64,000 nt of DNA from contig OZ023273.1 of the NCBI GenBank assembly GCA_964007475.1, forward strand, positions 37,688,411 to 37,752,410, written 5' to 3'. Numbering within the stretch: the first letter of the stretch is position 1; each line of letters opens with the position of its first letter. Below the pieces are notes generated by a model. The model was not told the origin of the DNA, searched no databases, and worked only from the letters and a program-made list of their open reading frames with translations. This document shows positions 37,601 through 49,560 of the stretch, piece by piece. Source of the DNA: Hybos culiciformis (Eukaryota > Arthropoda > Insecta > Diptera > Hybotidae). Both the position numbers and the translations under genes were made by a program.

Positions 37601-40019
37601 CAATTGTATATTCGTGATATTTTTTTTATTGGTGGTATTATCTGAAAAACTTAATTATAGTAACATAGAGGTAGTCTGCTAGTTTATACATAATGTACAT
37701 ATATTTATTATTCTTAAATGGGATGCAATTAATCTTCATTAAAATCAAAGAAATAAAAAAATAATATATTTGTTTCTTATGCAAGAAAATTTTTATATAG
37801 ACTAATTAGATCTGCTAAATTTGTTCTATGAGATATTTTTTAATATTGTAATTATGCACAACATAATTAAATGATAAAAGAACTTAATGCTATTATTTGT
37901 ATATTATTGTTTTTTTTTAATGCAATAAAATATTTAGCATAACAATTTCAAGATATTGATTCAAATATTGACATAATATCCAAGGATGATTATAATATTG
38001 ATTTCGAGAAATTATTTAAAAAGATTCGTTCTATATTTTTAATTATAAAAGTAAAAGTTACGTGATTCAATTCAATTTAATATATGTATGTACTTCCTCG
38101 TTATATATACATTTTGTTTCAAAAATATACAAAAAAACAATTATTAATTATTATTTTAAAAGGATAGAGCTGAGGTTTATCCTTTTCTATTAAATTACCC
38201 AATAATATTTAAGTTATAAATACTTTTGATAGATATTGTATGTTTTATGTAAACAGGGAAAATTTATTACAAAATCTTTTAATACAATTTTTTTATATTG
38301 CTTCTTCATACTTGTCAAAAATAATCCAACATTATATAATAGGTGTAATCAAACAATTAAATTAAAAATCGGACAAAATAAGTAAGTCTCACGCCTATAA
38401 CTTATAGGCTATAAGTTCTCAGGTTGTAAATGAACATACATGTAATATAGTATAATCAAAAAATTATTTCAATTTTATTTAAACCATTTGTTTTTCTTAA
38501 CATTATCAAAATTATTCATTTTTCTTTTCGAACAAATATTTTAATTTATGACTTCCCAACTCAAAATATTTATAAAAAACATGCAATATCAAATACTCAA
38601 ATATCATTATTTTCTGTTTGTGTCTATTTATCTTTTTTCCTATTTTATATGAATACAACATTTCCTGTGACCCTCATCTTAATTGCCTAACTTTAGCCCT
38701 TTGTACAACAAAAACTTTAAAACAACATCTTCATGGATCTTTATTAAAATAATTTTTAACATTTTGCATTAATTAACTTTGATGGGAAATGATATTGCAA
38801 CTTAAGACAAAAAATCAAGACTTAGAATATCGCTTCTGCATTTCAAATACCTATTAAAACAAAAACAGATTCCTCAAAGTAAAACTATGAACTCCGCTTC
38901 TTCTACATTATATATGAACTTATAAAAAGTTCAAAAATAAAATTGTGTTTTACGTATGTTCCCATTCGTTTGTTTTTTTATTGTATCGTAAGTACTAAGT
39001 AGGTACTTATATATTAAAATAGTAAATTGATATTATGTTAAAAAATTCTCATTATTTTTATTTCGAATATATTTGAATTAAGTTATAAATTTAAAACTGA
39101 ATAGACGGATTTTCACTGAGAATTGACTTTGTTACTGAAATACACATCACTGACTGCCATATCTTTTATTCGTTACAAATTATATTTAAAATGCCAAAGA
39201 CTGCAATTAAAAATACTAAAATAAAACTAAGGGTTTTTCTTTTATCTTTCACATTGATATAAAATGTTCCAAAATCGAGACCCAAATATGGTTTAATGCA
39301 ATACTATTCTAATCATCTTGTTGTATTATGGATTTAAAAAATTTTAAAGTACTTTTGTGTATTTAATACATCTTTAACATTGATTGTGACCTATTCATTT
39401 GAAACAAAATTAAATGCAATTTATAGTTAATTGCATTTAATAAAGTTTTTTTTTTCATTTATACTTATTATCAACACCATTAATTTGACACTAAAGATCA
39501 TTCAATATAATTAAGACTTAAAATTAAAAACATTTTTGAATTTGTATATTCAAACAATTTTTAATCACGTTTATAATAAAATATATAAACTGCCAGTTAT
39601 TAAGTTTTGAAACATTACTGCGCAATTGAAGAAAATGACCAAAATGCAATATATCGTATCGTATTCTAATAAATAAATTAAAGTTCTTTTGAGTTGGTAG
39701 AAGTTATAGTTTTCGTTATAAAATTGAATATGTGTAGATATTACAAAATGCATCTATTAACTTATCTTTTTACTATTGAACTTTAATATATAAAATATAA
39801 CTCATCAATGATAGAAATTTAGACAAAGAGTACAAAGTTAAACATTGATACAACATTTTAGACACTACTAATATTTATAACTTCAGAAAATTTTGTTTTA
39901 TATGAAATTTTATTCCTAAGGTTGAAAACGAAATCATAATACCTGTAAACGTCAGAATTCAGAATAATGTTTATAATGAAAGCAAATTAAGGTTTTTCGA
40001 ATATTTCCCTATTTACCTA
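34697..40019. other. AT-rich non-coding region downstream of the nested cluster
   Basis: No further exon of the central gene and no other gene can be supported. Patches of higher complexity lie at 35470-35530, 36030-36080, 36235-36310 and 37140-37280. The one at 36235-36310 reads for a short distance as Arg/Lys/Ser-rich on the plus strand, but a stop interrupts it. Everything else is homopolymer-rich. Confidence 0.5.
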
Positions 40020-40079
40020 CACTGAGAGAAGAGATCTATTACCGTAATAGTAATATGCAACAATAGAAATTTGATGGTT

Positions 40080-40232
40080 GCCGAAATCAACTTATGGTTG
40101 TGGCAACCTCATGTTAGCGTTTACTGTAATAATATATTATATATTTTTACCAAAATCAATTTATTGGTTGTGGCAAACTCATGCTAACTATTACCGCAAT
40201 CATATATATTTTTGCCACAATTAACTTACTCT
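40080..40232. repeat. Imperfect tandem repeat, period about 70
   Basis: Two diverged units run from about 40080 and about 40150. Each reads CC(G/A)AAATCAA...TGGTTGTGGCAA, then CTCATG, then TTACYG, then an ATATATTTTT tail. The start of a third unit is seen near 40216 (GCCACAATTAACTTA). The array lies near the left end of element D and may be its subterminal repeat array. Confidence 0.7.
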
Positions 40233-40335
40233 TTTTTGTTTTTTTTTTTTTTTTTTTTGTTTTTTTTGTTTTTTTTTGTTTTTTTTTTGTTTTTTTTTCG
40301 CTTTTTTTTTATATATTGTTTTTTTTTATTTGTTT
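40230..40335. repeat. Long T-rich / TG tract
   Basis: About 100 bases are nearly pure T on the plus strand, broken by single G residues every 8 to 20 bases, and end in an ATATATTG. Such tracts are prone to slippage and sequencing error. Confidence 0.9.
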
Positions 40336-40495
40336 ATGGGCCGACATCTAAGTTCTATCTTAACCTTCTGTGTTCAATGTGATGTAGAGTCTTCCACTGA
40401 GCTATGTCAGTAATATACAACAATGTATTAAATAGAAAATATAAATTCGGTATCTATTAAAACTACCACACACTTACCAAAAAATGTTTGTATTA

Positions 40496-40550
40496 GCACA
40501 CACAGTGTGAACACAATGTATGTGTTGACACACACAGTGTGTGCACACAT
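40496..40550. repeat. Paired ACACACAGTGTG palindromes
   Basis: ACACACAGTGTGA is followed by ACACAATGTATGTGTTG and then ACACACAGTGTGTG, so two palindromic cores flank a further near-palindrome. The segment could form hairpins or be a short tandem of a self-complementary unit inside element D. Confidence 0.75.
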
Positions 40551-41003
40551 CAAATACTTTATTTGAAACCGATCATACTTTTCCTGCAACAAACAGTAGT
40601 TTGTTCCAAGAATCTTAAAATAATACTCTTTTAAGGAAAAAGAAATTTTATTAAGAGAAAATAATTTCTTTTACCGCAATGTTATGGAATTAAATTCTTT
40701 TGACCCAAACAATAGATAGTTTTTGTAAAAAAAAATTTGTTCCAGTAAATTAAAGTCAACATTTTAATTCTGTTTCAGTCAAAGAATCTACAAAAAAAAA
40801 AACAAAAAAATTAAGGAAATTATTTACCAAAACATAAATTCTGTTGCAGGAATAAACATAATTTTAAGGCAAGGGAAACTCTTTTGACAAAATATTTTTC
40901 ATTCTCTGAAAAAAAAAACAATGTTGTTGAAACAGAATTATTGTTTTTGCAAAAAAAATATATTGGTCGAAAATGAATTCAAAAAAAAATTTCTGTCAGT
41001 GTA

Positions 41004-42089
41004 TTTTTTTATTATAACAAAGTGCTTTAGAAAAGTCTTTTTTACACTGAATTTATAATTTCTTTTTGCCAACATGAAAAAATTGACGAATTGAATACTA
41101 TTCACTTTGACTCGCATTTATTTTGTTAAATGGTAATAATTTGGTGCAAATTAGAACAGTTGAAACGACTATCACTTAAGAATTTAATCAAACACTGCAG
41201 AAATGCATATTTTTCAACTAAGCTGATGTAAAATACTTGTTTATTGCGACAACATTTTGTCTGATTTATTACCTCCAAATTTTTATCTTTATATTCCAAT
41301 AAGATATTTACTAATTTATTTTAATTTTTTTTTTTTTTAGTTTTCCTTAAATAGTAAGATCTACGTCTTAACTCAAAACCAACTTTATTAAAATTTATTA
41401 TTTTTATTTATTTTCAATAAGGCCGACCTTAATTTTTTATTTTTATTTTGCTTGCCAATAACAAGCAATCAAATTTCACAAAAAAAAACCTTATTATAAT
41501 AATAATAACCAATCACAATATAATATTATAGAACAATAATGAAAGGAGAAACTTTTTGATGAAAATTTAAATAAATATTCTCCTGTTTCACTGACATATA
41601 TAGAAAAAAAAAATATAATGAAATTTTTATCATTATTTTTTATGTATAAATTTCATTAAATAATATTTATGTTTATTCTTAATCACAACTTGTTGCAGAT
41701 GACATTAACCGGATTTATATAAATTTAACTGACAAATAGTAATGCTGAGTAAAAAAAATAAAATACTTATTAATGATCGTTTAAGTTACTCTTAGTTTCC
41801 GTATAGTACTAAGTACCCTAAGGTTCTAATAATCAATATAGAATAAGGTGTTATTGAATTTCCACATGGTAAAGTTTTCTATATCTAAAATCTTAGAATA
41901 GATTGAAAAAGAAATAAATATTTTTAAAATTATATGGAAACGTTATTGTACAATCATATTTTTTTTGTCATATTGGTACAAAAAAGTGCATTTTTCCTGG
42001 GCAGGTTAAAACTTTTATTTAAGCATAATAAAGGTAATTTAATTTTATTTACGAAAAAAAGAAATAATAATTATAATTAATTATTATTT
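41004..42089. other. AT-rich non-coding region
   Basis: I see no gene or clear repeat in this stretch, only homopolymer-rich AT sequence between element D and the LINE-like tail. Confidence 0.6.
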
Positions 42090-42228
42090 ATATTCGTCGA
42101 TGACATTTATGTAGTAGATTAATTAGTTGTACCCATCATCCTCAGATTTAAGTTTCTTTAATTATGTATATAAGAAACTATTGTAAATATTTTGTGGACA
42201 AATAAATAATTGAATTGAATTGAATTAT
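42090..42228 (+). mobile_element. 3' tail of a non-LTR (LINE-like) retrotransposon
   Basis: The segment ends with TGTAAATATTTTGTGGAC, then AAATAAATAA, then three tandem TTGAA units (to about 42226). Short tandem tails of this kind following AATAAATAA are typical of 3' ends of insect non-LTR retrotransposons. No reverse transcriptase is left, so this would be a strongly 5'-truncated copy. The 5' limit is a guess, because the upstream junction is not marked by anything I can see. Confidence 0.5.
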
Positions 42229-43684
42229 TATTATTTAAATCAAAACATTTTGAAAAATAAATAATTTATCTTAATACGGCTGGCGCTGATTATTCCACTG
42301 AACAACCGTTCAGTTCGGGTCGGACTTTTTCCTGCAATAGAAGAAAGAATTCAAATAGTTTTTTTTACATTTTTTTTCCTCCATTCTGTTTCAGATACTA
42401 TCAGCACGTATAATTCAAAATTCGAGTATCAATACAATTCGAGAATCAACACAAAAAACAAAACATTTATGTCGATTTTTCTTTAAAAAGCGAAAAATCA
42501 AATTTAAAGTTTTCACTCGAATTTCATTTTAAACAATTTATAAGAAAGAATTAAATACGGTGTTATCTTAATCTAAAGTCCTTAATGCAATATTTGTTTG
42601 GGTTGAAAAAAATTAATTAATAATGTCGACATTTTTTTGAGTTCATCTTAAAAAAATTTCGATGCAGCCCTGTGTTTAAACAGAATAACACATTAATATT
42701 ATTTTATTTACATATACATAATCTAATGCTAGAAGTAAATATTTTAAATATACAGCTTATTTTACTCGAGGTGTGAACTACAACATTATTTAATAAAAAA
42801 AAAATAAAAAACGCAGAGACAAATTTTATTTTCAATAATAATAAAATTATTATTAAATTAAAATAATGCTAATATAAACCATTCTCATTGTTTTCATAAA
42901 AAAAAAAACATATACCGTAGGATTCTATATAGGATTGGTCGATATAGAAACGACTATTAATTTTTTCTTGCATAAATTTTAGTTTTAATCACTTTTTTAT
43001 TAATGAAACATTAAAAAAAAAATTTTATTATTCTCTTGATTTGATTCAGAAAAAAAAATAAAATAAATAAAATCATTAATAAAATTTTCATTTGCAATTT
43101 CATTCAAATAAGGAAACTTGGAGAAAAATTATTTACGCCTTCTTTTTCAATCTGTTCGTTCATTTCTTTTGTTCAAAGTTACTGAAACAAAATAAAATAA
43201 AATCTTTGTTGTTATTTAATTTTTTTTAAGGTATATCGATAAATCAAATAAATTTCTTTATTTTTTTTTTTTTTTCGTAATTATAAATTATTATAGTTGT
43301 AAAGAACATATAACACTATATTTTAATCAAATTAGTGATTTTTTTTTCAAGATTGGTGTACCTCAATTTAAAAAGATTCACAACTTTAACTTTTTTTTTT
43401 TTTAGTAACAGACCTGTAGTTTTTTCAATTTCTAGGATTACCATTATAGTTTGACGTCCATAAAGTGAACAAACCAATATGAGCACAAACGGTCGGGAAT
43501 TTTGTGCTAATTATGCGTCGCGATTTTTGTGTTTATTACCTTAAATTTCAGCTAGTACAACTTCTTTATTTATCAACCGATTGAAATACAACCTTCATAT
43601 CATAATTTTGTGTTTTTTTTTTGTTATACCTTTTATTACCAATTCCAAGTTTACCAGGAAATTGCCCAAAGAAAACAATAGAAA

Positions 43685-43702
43685 CGAAAAGAAAAGAAAA
43701 GA
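43685..43702. repeat. (GAAAA)n short tandem
   Basis: Three to four GAAAA units are in tandem within an otherwise AT-rich stretch. It is a simple repeat of low significance. Confidence 0.7.
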
Positions 43703-46700
43703 AGACTTCACACGAATTTGTACTATTTGGAATATTCAACGGATCAAGTTTTTCTAGATCCAAAATATTTTGTGGTTATGAAGGAAATTTATTGCGAAAC
43801 AATTTTATTAAAATAAAAAAGTTAACCAAAGTACATAAAGTACCAATGTCTTTATATATTTGACTGAATTAAATAATAAATATTTTCTACTCACCATTCT
43901 TATTTATAATCGATATAGGTGTCAGCCACATCTGGCCCGTGATTTTAAAACTTAGCATTTACTTTTTTTAACACACTGCACAATTTAAAACAAATATTAT
44001 TAAATGGTGCCTAAAACAAAGTATTAATTTTCGTAGAATGTCTTAAACTTTCTAAAAAATATCTTTACTCATATGATGCTATTTTCATAGTTAAGAAATT
44101 TAATTGAAAATTTCAAAATTTTTTTGTCCATTTACAAATATTCATCTTTTAGTTTTTCCAATAATTTCCTTAATCTTATCCATTCCTTAATACACATAAA
44201 GATAATTTTACCTACATTTACCAATTCCATATATAAAATATTACCAATGTACTAATTTCATTTTGATATTTTAAAATTGTCTTTTTACAACTTGAAATTT
44301 ATCACTTTGTATAATTTACTGCAATTTTCCTTTAAAATAAAGCAACCACCAATGGGTAAACTTTATCACAAAAACTGTCAATATTTCTAAAAAAAATACG
44401 ATTTCCTTTTAAAACCAATAAATAATGAATAAAAAAAAAAGTTCCTTCAGATATTAAGTAAAAAAAAAAAATATATATATAATAATAAGAAGTACCTTAT
44501 TTTAAATTTCTTGACATATTTTTAATGTTTTTACGAGATTGTCATTGGACAGCGAACATGAATTTTCATTTTTTCACTTTTGTCTGTTTAAATGCATTTT
44601 TGATTCGCACTTTTTTATTGAACATTTTTACATTATTATGAAGCATAAAACATATACATATATGTAGTTTGTTTTAAACATGTAGAAAATTTTATGTTTT
44701 TAAACAGTATTCTTTTTGTATTAAATATACCAATTGTTTTGGTATACTGGCTAACATAAATGATAAATATAAAAAAAAAACAGATTATCAGAATTTCAAA
44801 ACTATTCCTTTCTTCCTATCAATCTTTTTTTAGACCTTTATTTAGATTTTTCTTTTGTATTATTATATCCCTTCGCAAAAATATGAAAAAATTAGAAATC
44901 TATATTAAAACTATTGCTGTTTTATCATATAAAAATAGGTATTAAAAATATTTCGAAAATAAATCTACATTGTCGTGATGAATAATTTATTTGCTCCATC
45001 ATATTATAAAAAAACGTGTGTACTTTACGTAAAGAGATACGTATATGTGAAAAGATGATAATGATTAGTTAATTTTAATGTTTAATTATTAAAAGCTTTG
45101 TACTGTCGTATCATCAAAACGGAATACTCTCAATAAAAGAAGATTTTTTTATAGTATTTTTTGTAGTAAATGATTAGAAAACAAAAAATTAAACTCAAAA
45201 CTGAATTCACAATTGTCGATTTTTTTTTTTAGCCGACATTAAAACAAATGTTCAAATGTAAGTATTATTTCCCACCCACATTTACATTTAATTCAATTAG
45301 TTTTTATATATCGTGAGAAAATTATCAATTTAACTAAATACATACTCAATTTAAGTAATTTTCCCCTGTAAAGATAAAAACAACTTTCAGTTTTATTTTG
45401 TCTAAATAAACCAGATTATCTTAAATCAATGATGTTAGCATGATATTTTATATTTTAATCTAAATAAGATGAATAAAATATGCGGACTAGACTGAAGCTT
45501 AATCGTAATAAAATAAGAATATTTATTGATTCGATAATCATAAAAATACAATATTAGATACATATAATGTATGTTTATGGTATAAAATACTTCTATAAAA
45601 ATTAGCAAGTCAATGAAAATATTTCTAGCCTAGAATGAAATGTGATTGTGGAAATTTGTTCTATTTTAAATTTCTGATAAAATCCTGAAGTCTGCTTTCT
45701 GATTCCATTCGTTTCTCAGAACAGAACTCTGAACAACTAGATTTTTAAATTACGAAAACATTTTATTTTTCTCACAATCGACAATGATTTCACTAAAAAA
45801 AACTTAACAAAAATAATATGACTTCAATATAAAAATATCGATTTTTTTTTTTTTACTAAAAATTGAAATATATCAATTTTATGAATGTAATTTTATAATT
45901 CATTCATAAAAAAAAAGCTTACAACCTACAATACAAAATAAATTAAAAGACTAAAATATATTAGATAAAAATTAAATACGTATATTGTATATAATATATA
46001 TATTTCACGCCTAAATGCACCCGCAAGGCCTTTGTAATTTTAATAGAAACTTTTTTTTTTTAATAAATCAAAATAAGTATATAAATGTTAATTCCTTTGA
46101 TAAATTGATTTTTCCTAATAAATAACAAATTTATTTTTACCATCTTCTTGTTCACAAAACGAAATAAATAATTTTAATAAAATTAAATTTTACTTAAATA
46201 AAAAATCGAATCAATTTTTGAAAAACAATCTAATCATAATAATCTTTATTGGAAAATTTTGCAATAAACAGTACTAATTTTTCTTTTTTCTAATACAACT
46301 TTTTTTGAAAACGAAACTTATAACATTTTTCGCAAAAGAATTGAAAAAATCTTTACAACTAAAAACAGAAAAAAATATTTTTCGATATTTTTAAGTTAAA
46401 TTTTTAATGTTTCTATCTCCTATGTATTAGGTACACAAATTTAAATTTTTTTTCTCAATGAATTTGATTTTCTTTCAGCCTACACACAAAATATTATCCA
46501 TTCAAAATTTTATGAATAGAGAAACCATGATCTTGATGTCTAGTTAATAAGTGCTTTACAACTAAAACAGTTAAGTTTTATCTCATTCTGATTCTTTTTC
46601 ATTTCAAAAGTCTTTTTTTAAAAAATTAAATTATATAAATACAGACTCTAACTGCGAAACCCAAAATGATAAAACTTTTAGTCTAAGTGAAAATGTTCGT

Positions 46701-46757
46701 GATTGCGCTTGCCTTAAGATTTAAAGAATAAAAATCGATTGACTAAGTTATAAATAA

Positions 46758-46810
46758 GGCCTTTTAGCGACAGACGGATAGACATTTAATAAAAAAATAT
46801 AGTTCGTCCT
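46758..46810. repeat. GACGGAC-type dispersed repeat, copy 2
   Basis: CTTTTAGCGACAGACGGATA is followed by GACATTTAAT and AAAATATAGTTCGTC. This matches the layout of the copy at 59197-59263 (TTTTAGTGGTGGACGGAC, AACATTTAATGAAAA, ATATAGTTAGTC) and more distantly the one at 23281. A matching GACTAAGTT/GACTTAGTT word lies just upstream in both copies, so the repeat extends beyond the GACGGAC core. Confidence 0.6.
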
Positions 46811-47575
46811 TCATTTTCGATACAAAACGGACTAAAAAAAAAACAAAAAAATATCTTTAATTAATTTACTATGATATGATTAGAAACACTAAATTAATTA
46901 GCAACTTACATTTTCCAAACATAAGGGCGAATTAAATGCACGAATTCATTCATTTTAGTACCATTTCGTTGCGTTTTCTGTTTCTTTTTTTACTTTTGGT
47001 TAGATCTCTCTAATAAAGGATATTGCAAACGACGTGACTTTGCTTAGCGTCCTTAAAAGCATAACAAATAATTCGTTGTTAATTCGTAGTAAGTCGGTGT
47101 CTTGATTGAAATACTAGTAATATGATATTTATAACTTGAAAGCAACAATATAAAAGTACCAGATGAAAATAAACTTATTTAACTAATACAAAATTTTAAA
47201 TTTTCTTAATTTAATATATAATATTCTTCATGTGCATTTGAAAAAAATATGCAACTTTAAATTTACATATTGTACACAAAAAAACATGATTTTTGTTTAG
47301 TAACAACAAACTAAAAAAATCATTATAAGTTTAATATAATAATAAAAAATTTATTTTGAAATTTAAATTACATGGAAAGGCTTTTCATTTAAATATACAT
47401 AATGTATACATAAGCATTTGAAAATAATTCAATAAAAATTTCATATTTACACTGGTAATTCTTTTACCATGGAATGAATTATGTTAAAATTTTGAATTAA
47501 AAAAAAAAGCTGAACCGCAAAAATTTGGTATAAGTTAATTTTGTTTTTTTTTTTTTATAGAGATAAAAATAATTA

Positions 47576-47598
47576 TATTAATAATAATAATAATAATC
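47576..47598. repeat. (AAT)n microsatellite
   Basis: About seven AAT/TAA units are in tandem. Simple sequence repeat. Confidence 0.8.
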
Positions 47599-49499
47599 AA
47601 TAATAAAATTATAATTATGATGTCATAACAAGTCTATTAATAATATATTATAAAAATAGAATTGGAAGTACACACGTTTGAACCAGAATAGAAATAATAT
47701 TGAATAAATAAATTCTGGCCTCAAAATATTAAGCAACAAGAATGAAATTACTGCAACGCACAGTAATAATATTACAATAAACATATTCAATTTGATATTT
47801 ATTTATTTATTTTGATCACTTTTAATGTTGTCAATAATTAGTTGTTCATTTAAATAAAATATAGATTGTTTTCTGTCTCAATCAAGTTTTTTTAAAAGTA
47901 TAGTGCATTTTTCTGAAATAATTTTCCTTCAAAAATTAATCAATTAAAATAATCGTTAGTATTTTGCATTTCAGAATAAATTTATTCTATAAAAAAAAAT
48001 ATATTTATAGATATAAAAAATAATATATATAGTATTAATTACAATTTATCATATATTATATATCTATATATAAAGTTAGTTAAATATAAACCACAATTTC
48101 CTGATTTATAATGTCTTTCCAAATTACTTAAGATATATTAATTACCCTCAGTAAATAATGTATATGCAGACAAATAAAATGAACATAATTTTACAATTCA
48201 ATATCAGATTAATGAATATATTATTTCAATATTAGTAATTTAAAATTGAATAAGTAGATAACAGTTTTATTTCTTTAATACCACCCAGAAATGCAGATAG
48301 AATATTTAGTTCGTTCGAATAAGTTACTTTTCTAGTTTTATCTTTAATTAATTTTTTTTAAGGTACTATCTAACTATTCTACAAATTGTTAGAATAACAT
48401 TTTTATTTTTCAAGTTTTATTTTAAATATAATATATGTACTTCTTTATATTGGCTATATTTCACTGGTGACTAGATAATCAAAATAAAATAAATATTTGT
48501 TGTTGAAAGTTTTTTTTTTCCATATTTAAGAAGGCATCATGTTTTTAATTCGGTAAACATATTTTATATTACAAAAGAGGAAGAGTGGCAACATCTGAAT
48601 TTTAACTATTTACATGTGAAAAACCAAAATAAATCTTAAATTATTCACATCAAGTCAACTAAAAATCTAATTACATGTTTGCATTAATTACTTTTTAATA
48701 CAGTAACAATAACAAACCTATATAATAATATGATGATTTCTAGACAAGAATAATTTCGTAATACTTCCATTGCTCAAAAATAAAAATACTTACAAGAATA
48801 TTTTACATTAATTTATTATGATTCGAGCTACGCATTGGAACAATTTTTAGGAAAACAAAAATGTTTTTTTTTATTATTTTCAAATATTCCATTTTTTTTC
48901 TTAAATTACATGCAACAAGTATTTTCAATATTTTTTTAATGAAAATAATTTAAATAATTACTAGTTTAAAGTTATTTATATCGAATTTAAAATATATTTA
49001 ATTTTCATCCTACAAGAAAATTTTCCTTCACAAATAATAAGTTCAAATTTTTGAAATCCTCTTAACAGATCCGAAGTATACTAACTCAAAGAAAATACAG
49101 TTTTGAGTTAGCAAGCAACAATTTTGGGTTTGATTAATAAATAAAGTAGAGATTTTATAATGAATCATAAATTTTGAACGAAATATTGTCTTTATATTGT
49201 AGAAGCGTATTTGTCTAGCTATGCGTAGATCTCATAAACTTGCAAAAAACAACCAAAGTCTTTGAAAATATTTTCATTTTTATACTATTCAATATAAAAT
49301 AATAGCAGCACTTCTATGTTTTATTCTTATAATTTTAAAGAAGTTATGGAGAAAAATAATTTGTTAGTTGTAATAAAAAATTATTGAAAACATTTAAGAA
49401 ATCAATAAGTATAAAAGGAAAATAATAATTATTTAATTAAAACAAAATAATTTGTTTTAGCTTCTAACAAAAATAATATTTAGGTGGGTATATTGAAAT

Positions 49500-49560
49500 G
49501 AACATATGTGTGCCATTTATGCACGCCACCTACAGGTGGAAATAATTGTCGCGTGCCTAT
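49500..49560. promoter_or_regulatory. Candidate regulatory site cluster with palindromic E-box pair
   Basis: A perfect inverted CCACCT-AC-AGGTGG at 49526-49539 contains two back-to-back CACCTG/CAGGTG-type cores. It is flanked by TTTATG, TAATTG and two GCACGC/GCGTGC words. The patch is strikingly ordered for this background. CAGGTG cores are bound by bHLH and Snail-type factors, and TAATTG by homeodomains, so an enhancer is plausible. This is inference from motifs only. Confidence 0.25.

Larger units (their letters stand above)
40020..41001. mobile_element. Probable TA-flanked non-autonomous DNA element (D)
   Basis: The left end CACTGAGAGAA (from 40020) and right end TTCTGTCAGTG (to 41001) are inverted with one mismatch over 11 bases, and each is flanked by TA (40018-40019 and 41002-41003). 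Inside are a tandem pair of units of about 70 bases, a long T/G homopolymer tract, an ACACACAGTGTG palindrome cluster, and repeated CTTTTGAC and TTCTGTT words. There is no coding sequence. The structure fits a TA-inserting repeat-bearing MITE, but the short terminal repeat leaves room for doubt. Confidence 0.5.
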
